Positions 35,801 through 50,800 of a stretch of DNA of 64,000 nt are shown in pieces. Source of the DNA: Unio delphinus. Lineage: Eukaryota; Mollusca; Bivalvia; Unionida; Unionidae. Position 1 is the stretch's first letter, and each line of letters begins with the position of its first letter. A model generated the notes under the pieces. It was not told where the DNA came from and did no database searches. It was given only the letters and a program-made list of their open reading frames with translations. Position numbers and translations under genes: made by a program. Where the stretch lies: assembly GCA_029339505.1 (NCBI GenBank), contig JAQISU010000343.1:62001-126000 (forward strand). Reading direction: 5' to 3'.

Positions 35801-38800
35801 TATTCAATGGTTACAAAATGTTTAAGTTTTGAGTATGTTGTGTATTATTAATGCCAAAACTTGTGAACTTCATCTAAAACCACTTACCTGACTTTGTATG
35901 GTATAAAGAAAATGATCCATCTTTGTAACCAGCCTATTAACAGAAAAGTCCACATTACAAGTACACAAATCTTTACAACCAATGTATTAATATTAATGAG
36001 AAATGTCAACACCATATCATACACAAATCGTTGTAACCAGTCTATTAATGAGAAAAGTCAACATTATTTCAAACATAAATCTTTGAAACCAGTCTATTAA
36101 AAAGAGAAATATCAACTTTACAACATACACTGATATTTGTAACCAGTCTATTAATGAAAAGTGTTAAAACCATATCAAAAACAAATCTGTATACCCAGTC
36201 TATTAATGAGAAATTTCAACATTAAATCATGCACATATATTACTGTTCATTAATCATGACATATTATCACACAATGCAAGCAGTTCAATCTATGACTATT
36301 ATTCAACTCACATCCCACAGTGCAAACATTTCACTGTATAACTATTGTTCAACTTGCATCCTACACAGAGCAAACATTTCACTGTATAATGGTATTAATC
36401 AACTCGCATCCCATAGAGTGCAAACATTTCACTGTATAACGATGTTATTTAACTCACATCCCACACAGTGCAAACATTTCACTGTGTAACTGTGTTATTT
36501 AACTTGCGTCTCACACAGTGCAAACATTTCACTAATAACGATGTTATTCAACTCGCATCCCACAGTGCAAGCATTTCACTGTATAACTGTCATTTAACTT
36601 GCATCCCACACAGTGCAAATATTTCACTGTATAACGATATCATTTAACTCTCAACTGATACAGTGCAATGATTTCACTATATAACGGTATTATTTAACTC
36701 GCATCCCACACAGTGGAAACAGTTCACTGTATAATGGTATTATACAACTTGCATACCATATAGTGCAAACATTTCACTGTATAATTGTGTTATTCAAATA
36801 ACATTTCACTGTATAACGGTATTAATCAACTTCCATCCCACACACTGCAAACATTTTACTACATAATGGTATTATTCAACTCACATCCCACACACTCAAA
36901 GCATTTCACTGTATAACAGTATTAATCAACTTCCATCCCACACACTGCAAGCATTTCACTGTATAACAGTATTAATCAACTTCCATCCCACACACTGCAA
37001 GCATTTCACTGTATAACAGTATTAATCAACTTCCATCCCACACACTCAAAGCATTTCACTGTATAACAGTATTAATCAACTTCCATCCCACACTCTGCAA
37101 GCATTTCACTGTATAACCGTATTAATCAACTTCCATCCCTCACACTGCAAGCATTTCACTGTATAACAGTATTAATTAACTTCCATCCCTCACACTGCAA
37201 GCATTTCACTGTATAACAGTATTAATTAACTTCCATCGCTCACACTGCAAGCATTTCACTGTATAACAGTATTAATCAACTTCCATCCCTCACACTGCAA
37301 GCATTTCACTGTATAACAGTATTAATCAACCTCCATCCAACACACTGCAAGCATTTCACTGTATAACAGTATTAATCAACTTCCATCCCTCACACTGCAA
37401 GCATTTCACTGTATAACAGTATTAATCAACTTCCATCCCACACACTGCAAACATTTCACTGTATAACAGTATTAATCAACTTCCATCCCACACTCTGCAA
37501 GCATTTCATTGTATAACAGTATTAATCAACTTCCATCCCTCACACTGCAAGCATTTCACTGTATAACAGTATTAATCAACTTCCATCCCTCACACTGCAA
37601 GCATTTCACTGTATAACAGTATTAATCAACTTCCATCCCACACACTGCAAGCATTTCACTGTATAACAGTATTAATCAACTTCCATCCCACACTCTGCAA
37701 ACATTTCACTGTATAACAATATTAATCAACTTCCATCCCACACACTGCAAACATTTCACTGTATAACAGTATTAATCAACTTCCATCCCTCACACTGCAA
37801 GCATTTCACTGTATAACAGTATTAATCAACTTCCATCCCACACACTGCAAGCATTTCACTGTATAACAGTATTAATCAACTTCCATCCCACACTCTGCAA
37901 ACATTTCACTGTATAACAATATTAATCAACTTCCATCCCACACACTGCAAACATTTCACTGTATAACAGTATTAATCAACTTCCATCCCTCACACTGCAA
38001 GCATTTCACTGTATAACAGTATTAATCAACTTCCATCCCATACACTGCAAACATTTTACTACATACTGGTATTATTCAACTCGCACTTGTATGCAGTGAA
38101 ATGTTTGCAGTATGTGTATAATGTAAGTTGAATAATACTATTGAACAGTGAAATGTTTGCAGTATGTGTATTATGCGAGTTGAATAACACTTTCCTACAG
38201 TGAACTGTTTGTGGTGTGTGGTATTATGTGAGTTGAATAATACTATTGTACAGTGAACAGTTTGTGGTGTGTGGTATTATGCGAGTTGAATAATACTATT
38301 GTACAGTAAACTGTTTGTGGTGTGTGGTATTATGCGAGTTGAATAATACTATTGTACAGTGAACTGTTTGTGGTATGTGGTATTATGCGAGTTGAATAAT
38401 ACTATTGTACAGTAAACTGTTTGTGGTGTGTGGTATTATGCGAGTTGAATAATGCTATTGTACAGTGAACTGTTTGTGGTGTGTGGTATTATGCGAGTTG
38501 AATAATACTATTGTACAGTAAACTGTTTGTGGTGTGTGGTATTATGTGAGTTGAATAATGCTATTGTACAGTGAACTGTTTGTGGTGTGTGGTATTATGC
38601 AAGTTGAATAATACTATTGTACAGTAAACTGTTTGTGGTGTGTGGTATTATGCGAGTTGAATAATACTATTGTACAGTAAACTGTTTGTGGTGTGTGGTA
38701 TTATGCGAGTTGAATAATGCTATTGTACAGTGAACTGTTATTGGTGTGTGGTATTATGTGAGTTGAATAACGCTATTGTACAGTGAACTGTTTGTGGTGT

Positions 38801-41800
38801 GTGGTATTATGTGAGTTGAATAATGCTATTGTACAGTGAACTGTTTGTGGTGTGTGGTATTATGTGAGTTGAATAACGCTATTGTACAGTGAACTGATTG
38901 TGGTGTGTGGTATTATGTGAGTTGAATAACGCTATTGTACAGTGAACTGTTTGTGGTGTGTGGTATTATGTGAGTTGAATAACGCTATTGTACAGTAAAC
39001 TGTTTGTGGTGTGTGGTATTATGTGAGTTGAATAATGCTATTGTACAGTGAACTGTTTGTGGTGTGTGGTATTATGCGAGTTGAATAATGCTATTGTACA
39101 GTGAACTGTTTGTGGTGTGTGGTATAATGTGAGTTGAATAATACTATTGTACAATGAAGTTTGTGGTGTGTACAGTATTATGTGAGTTGAATAATACTAT
39201 TGTTCAGTGAACTGTTTGTGGTTTGTACAGTATTATGTGAGTTGAATAATACTATTGTACAGTGAACTGTTTGTGGTATGTACAGTATTATGTGAGTTGA
39301 ATGCTGATGCAGGGATCCTAAATTAAATACATTTCATTTTAAAAAATTAAAAACTCTTATGCTTTGGAAAGAATCATTTTCTTAAAATGGATGCATTTTT
39401 GATTATTTACCATCTGTTGCTAAACTTACCAAGAAGCAAGGCTTCTCAAATGGTGAAAAGTCAATACATGTGACATCTAATGGTGTCTCTGAAATGAAAA
39501 AGATGCAGTAAAGTACTGAAGACAGAACTGTCTCAAACAAAGATCTCATTTATTTCAAAGATCTCATTTATTTCAAAGAGATCATTTACTTTTGCAAATG
39601 ACAATATTTCTCTTCCATTAGGTTATTTAAATTAAATGATTAAGTATTGGATACAAAAATAGCAACTAAAAAAACATGTCTGATAACCAGATGGTCTGAT
39701 TTTACTTGGACTACCAAAACAGTTTTTGAAAGATACATTTTAAGTTGATCAAGTAATAACAATGTAAGAGTATTGCAGTGTAACTGAATTTTGTGTGTGT
39801 GTGTGTGATTTGGATTTTTATTGTAGCTTTAAAACATTTTCAGTCATATTATTATGAAGTCTACAGAGTGATACTTCACAGTAATGTCTATTACTGGGTC
39901 ATCATGCCAAAGACATGTAGCATGATGTCCCATCCAGTCACATTATCCTGACATCAGGATGACCAGTCCTAACACTAACATCTTAATGCTGAGAGTCAAG
40001 TGAGGCTGATACAAGTAACACTGTTTATAAGTCTTTGTTATGACTTGACTGGGGTTCGGATCCGTGACCTCCAGCATCCAGTGTATTAATAAGAAATGTC
40101 AACACCATATCATACACAAATCGTTGTAACCAGTCTATTAATGAGAAAAGTCAATATTATTTGACCAAGATGGACAATATAACCACTAAGGCCAGCAGAA
40201 CATTACAGTCTAACTAGATCAAGTAATAACACTGGCAGAGCATTACAGTCTAAATAGATCAAGTAATAACACCGACAGAGCATTACAGCCTAATTGGATA
40301 AAGTAATAACACTGACAGAGCATTACAGCCTAACTGGATCAAGTAAAAACACTGACAGAGCATTACAGTCTAACTGGATCAAGTAATAACACTGACAGAG
40401 CAATACAGTCTAAATAGATCAAGTAATAACACCGACAGAGCATTACAGCCTAACCGGATCAAGTAAAAACATTGCCAGAGCATTACAGCCTAACTAGATC
40501 AAGTAATAACACTGCCAGAGCATTATAGTCTATAACTGGATCAAGTAATAACACTGACTGAGCATTACAGTCCAACTGGATCAAGTAATAACACTAACAG
40601 AGCATTACAGTCTAACTGGATAAAGTAATAACACTAACAGAGCATTACAGTCTAAACTTGATAATAACACTCTCCGTAAATGAGATTTGATGATAAATTA
40701 AAAGTAAAAAATCTGTAACTACAAGTGGAGATAACTTTAAGTGGAGACAACTCCATGTGAAGACAAAACACAAGAATACTATAAATGATGGATTATACAG
40801 CAGCCAGTTGCTAAATAGTATTAACGTGAAGCCTCGCTATAGAACACTTCGTTATAGCACAGATTCAAATATAACATGATTGAGATATGACACCCAAAAA
40901 TTCATACATGTGTTCAACCTTGAAAAGAATTTTTAAAAATTTCAAAATATGAAAATTAAATTGTAAATAGTTAATCATCATTCTGGGGAAGAGATTGTGT
41001 ATATATTCGGATATATGTAATATAAGATTTTACAATAATTTCACCAATTTCCTAAACTAGTTTCAAGTTTTGTGCCCCAAAACCTAGAGTTTGATTTATT
41101 ATTTGGCAAAGTGGGACATATTCTTGAAGCTTTTAATGTTCAAAAGGAAAACTCTATGCCCCACACAGGATTAAAATCAAACTTAAACAAATGCAATCAG
41201 TTGAGAGTTAGTGTTCAGATGTCAAGCAAACAACGTGATTGTCTTACCCAAATTTATAGATAATTAATTTACCCACCATTTTACAAGAAAATAATAATTT
41301 TTTTTTATGTGCCTACTAAATCAAACATCATATTTGCCTCTGAAACAAATTTATTAATCAAGTGGTCAGCAGTTTGGATTATTACCACACATAAAAAACA
41401 CAAATGTAAACCCACCCATTTCATTTGAACTACTTTTTTTTATACATTTAAATCATTTACATATAAAAAGAAAAATTTCAAACATTCTACTCTCCTTGAT
41501 ACGATTTAAGTTCTAGTGGTGTAGAGATTGATATAATCAAACATTCTACTCTCCTTGATACCATTTAAATTCTAGTGGTGTAGAGATTGATTGATATGAT
41601 TTAAATTCTGGTGTAGAGATTGATTGATATGATTTAAATTCTAGTGGTGTAGAGATTGATTGACACGATTTAAATTCTAGTGGTGTATAGATTGATTGAT
41701 ACGATTTAAGTTCTAGTGGTGTAGAGATTGATTGATACGATTTAAATTCTAGTGGTGTAGAGATTGATTGATACGATTTAAATTCTAGTGGTGTAGAGAT

Positions 41801-44800
41801 TGATTGATACGATTTAAGTTCTAGTGGTGTATAGATTGATTGATACGATTTAAGCTCTAGTGGTGTAGAGATTGATTGATATAATCAAACATTCTACTCT
41901 GCTGAAGCAAAGTCATATTAACCTAACTACAATTTTCAGCTCAAGTACATGTATTATTCAAACCTAATTACAATTTTCAGCTCAAATACATGTACTATTC
42001 AAACCTAACTACAATTTTCAGCTCAAGTACATGTACTATTCAAACCTAACTACAATTTTCAGCTCAAGTACATGTACTATTCAAGCTTTACTACAATTTT
42101 CTTTTTAGAAATTCTCTACGTTTGAATTATGCATTTTATTGTGGGCCATAAATCTGGTTCTTTGTACATGTCCTGCAATAATGAATATTGCGGAAAACAA
42201 AAAAAAGCAAGAAATTAAATGCCATGAAGCAAATGAGTTTTTTTATGATAGAAATGATGCTACTTTATGAAAAGTTTTGAAGGAATTATTTTTATGGATA
42301 AAAACCGATTCAACTGGTGAGCACAAATACTCAAATACATGTATTTATGCTTAAATTATAGATTTCATTTACATAAAAATAAATATTAAATAAGTGATAA
42401 CTGTTTAAAGTAATTCTTGTTGAACAAGTTGATAGCGGATCAATGAAGTCCATAGCATTGTGCCTACTTCTATTACACTACTAATTTGGGGGGTGGGGGA
42501 GAATATGCATCATTTTCTACAGCTGACTTATTTGTCTATAGCATGAGATGTTACACGATACAATATCAGTTTGAATGTGGATCCCAATCATTAGTGCTAT
42601 ATTGTGGTTCAACTTGATTGGACTTCTTGTATGTAAAACCCTCTTTCTTTTCTTGGATACTTTATCTATTTAATCTGTAATCAAAAAGTATTTTCCTGAT
42701 CATCCACACAAAATTAAGGTAAAAGTCACATAACTCGATTTTCTTCTTTTGGGGGGTGGGTGGGGAATTTCTTAATTCATTCTGTCTCTGCCATCTTGAT
42801 TTTTGACCTATTGATCACTTTAATGGTACATTGTTTGGTCACAAATATAAGGCATCCACAAAATTTATGTACAGTCTGTGTTATAGGATTTGAATTGTAG
42901 AAACCATTTTTTATATTTTTAAGTCCCTTTAAAACTTGACCTTTGGCCTACTGGCCCAAGATGGAAAGATGCTTTGTTTTTATCAAGTGCATAAGATGCT
43001 TTGTTTTTATCAAGTGCATAAGATGCTTTGTTTTTATCAAGTGCATGTACAACAGTTTAGTCAATGAATTTGTAAAAAAATTGAGTGGATATAAATTTTC
43101 CTTCTTTTAACTCCAATATCTTTGACCTTTTGACCCCAACATGATTAGGTCTCTTCCTAGTCTTAAATCAAGGTCATTCATAAGAAGAGTCATCAAATAT
43201 TGTTCAGAAAGCATTTTCATAGAGTAACTATGGGCTTGACATTTGACTGAAAAATCAGACAATATCTTTCTTATCCCAAATACAAGCCATTTATAATGTC
43301 TGGGCTAGGAACCTGATATAAAACTTATGATGTAGAAATAATAGTAATCTTTTCAGTTCCTATGACTTTAGCCTTTAACCTTTTTAACCCAAAATCAAAA
43401 TCGGTTTCTACCTTGTCAAAAATGCAAACGACTTACAGTTTGGCAAAAGTTGATGTTGTAGAACTGAATGCATATAGATAAAGTAGCAATAAACAAACTG
43501 ACATATTGACCCCCATTAGAACCAAACTGTAGACTATGTGATGTAAAGCTCCAAAGATAGGTCATTTGGGGTCAAAGAGTCTAGATTTAGACCGGAGGCC
43601 ATTTGGGGTCAAAGAGTCTAGATTTAGACCGGAGGCCATTTGGGGTCAAAGAGTCTAGATTTAGACCTGTAGCATTTTGGGGTCAAAGAGTCTAGATTTA
43701 GATCAGAGGTCATTTGGGGTCAAGGAGTCTAGATTTAGACCAGAGGCCATTTGGGGTCAAAGAGTCTAGATTTAGACCTGTAGCCATTTGGGGTCAAAGA
43801 GTCTAGATTTAGATCAGAGGCCATTTGGTGTCAAAGAGTTTAGATTTAGATCAGAGGCCATTTGGTGTCAAAGAGTCTAGATTTAGATCAGAGGCTATTT
43901 GGTGTCAAAGAGTCTAGATTTAGATCAGAGGCCATTTGGGGTCAAAGAGTCTAGATTTAGATCAGAGGCCATTTGGGGTCAAAGAGTCTAGATTTAGATC
44001 AGAGGCCATTTGGGGTCAAAGAAGCAAGATTTAGATCAGAGGTCATTTGGGGTCAAAGAGTCTAGATTTAGACCTGAGGCCATTTGGGGTCAAAGAGTCT
44101 AGATTTAGACCTGTAGCCATTTGGGGTCAAAGAGTCTAGATTTAGATCTGAGGTCTTTGGGGTCAAAGAGTCTAGATTTAGATCAGAGGCCATTTGGGGT
44201 CAAAGAGTCTAGATTTAGATCAGAGGCTATTTGGGGTCAAAGAGTCTAGATTTAGATCAGAGGCCATTTGGGGTCAAAGAGTCTAGATTTAGACCTGTAG
44301 CCATTTGGGGTGAAAGAGTCTAGATTTAGACCTGTAGCCATTTGGGGTCAAAGAGTCTAGATTTAGATCAGAGGCCATTTGGTATCAAAGAGTTTAGATT
44401 TAGATCAGAGGCCATTTGGGGTCAAAGAGCCTAGATTTAGATCAGAGGCCATTTGGTGTCAAAGAGTCTAGATTTAGATCTGAGGTCTTTGGGGTCAAAG
44501 AATCTAGATTTAGATTAGATACCATTTGGGGTCAAAGAGTCTAGATTTAGATCAGAGGCCTTTGGGGTCAAAGAGTCTAGATTTAGATCAGAGGCCATTT
44601 AGGGTCAGAGTCTAGATTTATTTCTGATGCCATTTGGTGTCAAAGAGTATAGATTTAGAAAATTCAACAGTAAGAAGCTAATAACAAAAAAGTTCAAAGT
44701 TTAGAATGTCTGGTGCTATTTTTGTATGTAGTCAAAAATTACGACCAAATTTATGCATATTTAGTGCATATGATTTATCTAATGAATTCAAGTGATTATC

Positions 44801-47800
44801 TTGTGGAGCACAATCTTTTAACTCATGTTATCTCTGTCCCACAGCAAAATGATCAAGTTACCTCTGTCCCACAGCAAAATGATCAAGTTACCTCTGTCCC
44901 ATAGCAAAATGATCAAATGACCTCTGTCCCACAGCAAAATGATCACATTACCTGTCCCACAGCAAAATGATCAAGTTACCTCTGTCCCACAGTAAAATGA
45001 TCAAGTTACCTCTGTCCCAGAGTAAAATGGTCAAATTACCTCTGTCCCAAAGAAAAATGATCAAGTTACCTTTGTCCCACAGCAAAATGATCATGTTACC
45101 TCTGTCACACAGCAAAATGATCAAATTACCTCTGTCCCAAAGAAAAATGATCAAGTTACCTCTGTCCCACAGCAAAATGATCAAGTTACCTCTGTCCCAC
45201 AGTAAAATGATCAAGTTACCTCTGTCCCAAAGCAAAATGGTCAAATTACCTCTGTCCCAAAGCAAAATGGTCAAATTACCTCTGTCCCAAAGCAGAATGA
45301 TCAAGTTACCTCTGTCCCACAGCAAAATGATCAAGTTACCTCTGTCCCAAAGCATAATGATTAAATTGCACAGAAGAAAATGTAATTTGGTGTATTGTAA
45401 ATGTGTAAGATATCTCAGTTGTATGGGTAAGAAAATGTAATTTGGTGTATTGTAAATGTGTAAGATATCTCAGTTGTATGGGTAAGAAACATAGCTAGCT
45501 CTAGCAATCTAAAAATGTTGATATACTTACTTATCTCAGTAGAATGGGTATTTGGATAAGCTCTTGAGCTAAACCGCAGACCATGAAATACAAAACCCTG
45601 GTGAACAGATAAATTAAAATCTATTACATATGAAATCACACAGTTGACTTACCTAATCATATTACATTTCACATAACACAGCGACCTACCAAATGGTATT
45701 ACATATGACATCACACAGTTTACCTACCTAATGGTATTACATCTGACCACACAGTTTACCTACCTAATGGTATTACATCTGACATCACACAGTTGACATA
45801 CATAATGGTATTACATATGACATAACACAGTTGACTTACCTAATGATATTACATCTGATATCACACAGTTGACCTACCTAATGGTATTATATCTGACATC
45901 ACACAGTTGACCTACCTAATGATATTACATCTGACATCACACAAGTGCTATACCTAATGGTAATACATCTGACATCACACATTTGACATACCTAATGGTG
46001 TTACCATCTGGCATTACACAGCTGACATACCTAAATGGTAATAAATATAACATCACACATTTGAATTACCTAATGGAATAACATCTGACATCACACAGCT
46101 GCTATATCTAAATAACATTACATCTGACATCACACAGCTGACCTACCTAATGGTATTACATCTGATATCACACAGTTGACCTACCTAATGGTGTAACATC
46201 TGATATCACATAGCTGCTATACTTAAATAGTATTACATCTGATATAACACAGTTGACCTACCTAATGGTATTACATCTGACATCACACAGCTGCTATACC
46301 TAAATAGTATTACATCTGACATGACACAGCTGCTATACCTAAATAGTATTACATCTGACATCACATTTGACATACCTAATGGTATAACATCTGACATCAC
46401 ACAGTTGACCTACCTAATGGTATTACATCTGACATCACACAGTTTATGTACCTAATGGTATTACATCTGACATCACACAGCTGCCATTCCTAAATAGTAT
46501 TACATCTGACATCACACACTTGACCTAACTAATGATATTAGATCTGACATCACAAAGTTGACCTGCCTAATGGCATTACATGTAACATCACACAGTTGAC
46601 CTACATAATGGTATTACATCTGATATCACACAGTTGACCTACATAATGGTATAACATCTGAAATCACACAGTTGACCTACCTAATTGTATAACATCTGAA
46701 ATCACACAGTTGCCCTACATAATGGTATAACATCTGAAATCACACAGTTGACCTACCTAATGGTATAACATCTGAAATCACACAGTTGACCTACATAATG
46801 GTATAACATCTGAAATCACACAGTTGACCTACCTAATGGTATAACATCTGAAATCACACAGTTGACCTACCTAATGGTATAACATCTGAAATCACACAGT
46901 TGACCTACATAATGGTATAACATCTGACATCACACAGATTACATAACTAATGGTATTACATATGGTGGATCAATCTCATTTATTTTACATTCAGTTAAAT
47001 TACATTTAAAGAAGTCATTTAAAGGTTTTCTAAATGGTTTTCTATTTCATTTCCAGAAGCTATATTTGGATGGTGAATTGGCATGAGTTGTATAAATGTT
47101 AAAGGTCAAAGGCCTTGATATCATAAATCTTTTTTGTCCGATTGGTACAAAATCCTTTCCAATGCTTGTCAAAAGTCATTATAATGGGGTTTTTCTATTT
47201 GTAGTAATGGTGACCATATCTGAAGTGCTGGTTAGATAATAGAAAAGTAACAGGCCTGGCAAGATGCTCTTTGCCATCTTTGGTCAAAATTGGTTCAATG
47301 GCTTTTAAGAAGTTGAAACTAGATGGATTATGGACCATGCAATATGTTTGATGCGCACAGGACCACACAAGTTGTTGTTAGATGATGTATCATGCATGAT
47401 GCACACAGGACCACACAAGTTGTTGCTAGATGATGTATCACGCATGATGCACACAGGACCATATCACATGTTTACTTGGCCTGATGTTAACTCAAGAAAA
47501 CCTTGATCAGATAATTTTAATTAATTACCATTGAATTTTCTCACATTTGTTTTTTTAAATAAATTTTTGCTCTCAACCCATCCCAAGTGTTCACCAAAAA
47601 CCAAATCCATTACATATACAGTGAAACTTCCTGAACCACAAACCAAATCCATTACATATACAGTGAAACCTCCTAAACCAAAAACCAAATCCATTACATA
47701 TACAGTGAAACCTCCTAAACCAAAAACCAAATCCATTACATATACAGTGAAACCTCCTAAACCAAACAACAGTCCAGACCAAACATTTCAATAATTTCAT

Positions 47801-50800
47801 AGAGGTAACCTGTATATAGAGGTTTCATTTAAATAAAATAAGAATAGCCTCAATGGCACCCAATTGTTTTGTATGTCTATGGTTAATTTGTAATAGATTA
47901 CCAAAGTTAATGGGACCATATTGTTTTGTATGTCTATGGTTAATTTGTAATAGATTACCAAAGTTAATGGGACCATATTGTTTTGTATGTCTATGGTTAA
48001 TTTGTAATAGATTACCAAAGTTAAAGGAACCATATTGTTTTGTATGTCTATGGTTAATTTGTAATAGATTACCAAAGTTAAAGGGACCATATTGTTTTGT
48101 ATGTCTATGGTTAATTTGTAATAGATTACCAAAGTTAAAGGAACCATATTGTTTTGTATGTCTATGGTTAATTTGTAATAGATTACCAAAGTTAATGGGA
48201 CCATATTGTTTTGTCTGTCTGAAAAGGAGGTTGGATTATGGAAAGGTCAAGGTAGGAATGTCTGACCAACCTGTGTCCTTCTGTGTTATGACTATAATAT
48301 AACGTTTGGTGAAAAACATTTTTACAAAGTGTCACTATAATGGAAATTAGTGTGCATTTGACTTCTGCCTCCTCACCCCCATCAGGAACTCTAATAAAGT
48401 AGTTAAAAATCTTACCCTGCTGCAAATGGATATCAGACAGACAACTAATATCTTAAGTTTTATGAATTTCTACTGTGTGGTTTATGAAAAACTAGAGTAA
48501 TGGGCAGACAGACAGACAGATAGACTGAACATACGATGATTAAGAATGGGATTATGATTTTATACCAATTAATGATGATATAAATTACAATGTAGAAATG
48601 ACAAGATGATTTATTTCTAAATACCTGTTACATTTTACTTACCAAATCTGTGGCTATATAGAATTGATTAGGATCTGAGGGTAACAACTGCATGGATAAT
48701 GCCCTCATACTTGTCTTCAGGAATCCATCTCTGAAACAACAAAAATATTGAGAACAATATGTAAAGCTACTGGTAAATCAAACATTTTTACTGAGGAAAC
48801 GAAATATTTTTAATACCAACTAATGTACCATATTAACATTTGGAGATATAAACTTATATTAACATTTAGCGATACCAACTTACGTACCATATTAACATTT
48901 AGAGATAAAAACTTACGTACCATATTAACATTTAGAGATACCAACTTATGTACCATATTAACATTTAGCGATACCAACTTATGTACCATATTAACATTTA
49001 GAGATACCAACTTATGTACCATATTAACATTTAGCGATACCAATTTATATACCATATTAACATTTAGAGATACCAACTTATGTACCATATTAACATTTAG
49101 CGATACCAACTTATGTACCATATTAACATTTAGCGATACCAACTTATGTACCATATTAACATTAAGAGATACCAATTTATATACCATATTAACATTTAGT
49201 GATAAAAACATATTTACCAAATGAAAAGATAGAGATACCAACTTATGTACCACTTTAACATTTAGAGATAAAAACATATTTACCAAATGAAAAGATAGAG
49301 ATACCAACTTATGTATCATATTAACATTAAGAGATACCAATTTATATACCATATTAACATTTAGTGATAAAAACATATTTACCAAATGAAAAGATAGAGA
49401 TACCAACTTATGTACCACTTTAACATTTAGTGATAAAAACATATTTACCAAATGAAAAGATAGAGATACCAACTTATGTTCCATATTAACATTAAGAGAT
49501 ACCAACTTATATACCATATTAACATTTAGTGATAAAAACATATTTACCAAATGAAAAGATAGAGATACCAACTTATGTATCATATTAACATTAAGAGATA
49601 CCAACTTATATACCATATTAACATTTAGTGATAAAAACATATTTACCAAATGAAAAGATAGAGATACCAACTTATGTTCCATATTAACATTAAGAGATAC
49701 CAACTTATATACCATATTAACATTTAGTGATAAAAACATATTTACCAAATGAAAAGATAGAGATACCAACTTATGTACCAAGCGAGTGTGCAAAGTAATT
49801 TCTTTGCATAGTTGATGACATGTGTTGTAGTTTTGTAGTGATACCAGGTTATTTTTCATTTAATTCGCTGTCAGATTAATTAGGATATAAATTACCAAAC
49901 TTCCGCTGTTTGTTAATTACAGGACCATGATTGGCGCTGTTTAGTGAAATGCACAAAATTAGATGGATTGTTGTAATAGAAACACATTTCTGAGGCAGAA
50001 ATTGACTTCATCTTCTCATGCTAATATTTTATGATTGAGTTTACAATGGTCACAGCGCTGATTCTACAGAATATATGCTGAAGTGACATCTTTATTAGGG
50101 TATTGAGTAAACAAACTCAGTTGATAAACAAAACTTACTAGCCCATCGGACTAATAACATTATGATAGTTACTAGTCCAACAGGAAATCTACTAGCCTCG
50201 GGCTAGCGGACTACCGCTAATTTCGAGCCCTGCATATTAACATTTTCGGATACCAACTTAAGTACCATATTAACATTTTGAGATACCAACTTATTTACCA
50301 AATTATGTATCATATTAACATTCAAAGATATCAATTTGTTTACCAAACCAACATTTCCTTAACGATTGCACAGTGCAGCGAGCACTGCGCGCACATCTAC
50401 CATTCGCTTAAAGGGAACGTTGATGAACACTGGAAATCCTGGGAAGAACCACTGACCCATGAGAAGCTGCTTACAGGCTTTCTCACATACCTATATTATC
50501 CAAGCCTGAGATTTGAATCCAGGCAGAACATTTAGTTAGAACGACTTATGTACCAATCAACAATTAGAAAGACCAACTTATGTACTATATTAACATTTTG
50601 TTATATAAATAAAAAAAATCAACCATAGTTAAGAAAGCGTGAGCTTCAGAAATAAAGAAAGAAGACAGACAAATACAATTACAGAATTAAAGACAAATGC
50701 AATTACAGAATGAAAGACAAATGCAATTACAGAAATGAAAGACAAATGCAATTACAGAATGAAAGACAAATGCAATAATTATTACAGAATGACAGACAAA

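Noticed and set aside
41072..41263. 63-codon plus-strand frame
   Set aside because: Intronic to DYNC2I1, antisense, no family features.
44948..45440. 135-157-codon frames on both strands
   Set aside because: Generated by the 30-bp array; no start, splice or domain evidence.
48810..49859. 349-codon minus-strand open frame
   Set aside because: Lies wholly in a 33-bp array whose period is a multiple of three; repetitive peptide, no domain, and another frame on the opposite strand is open too.
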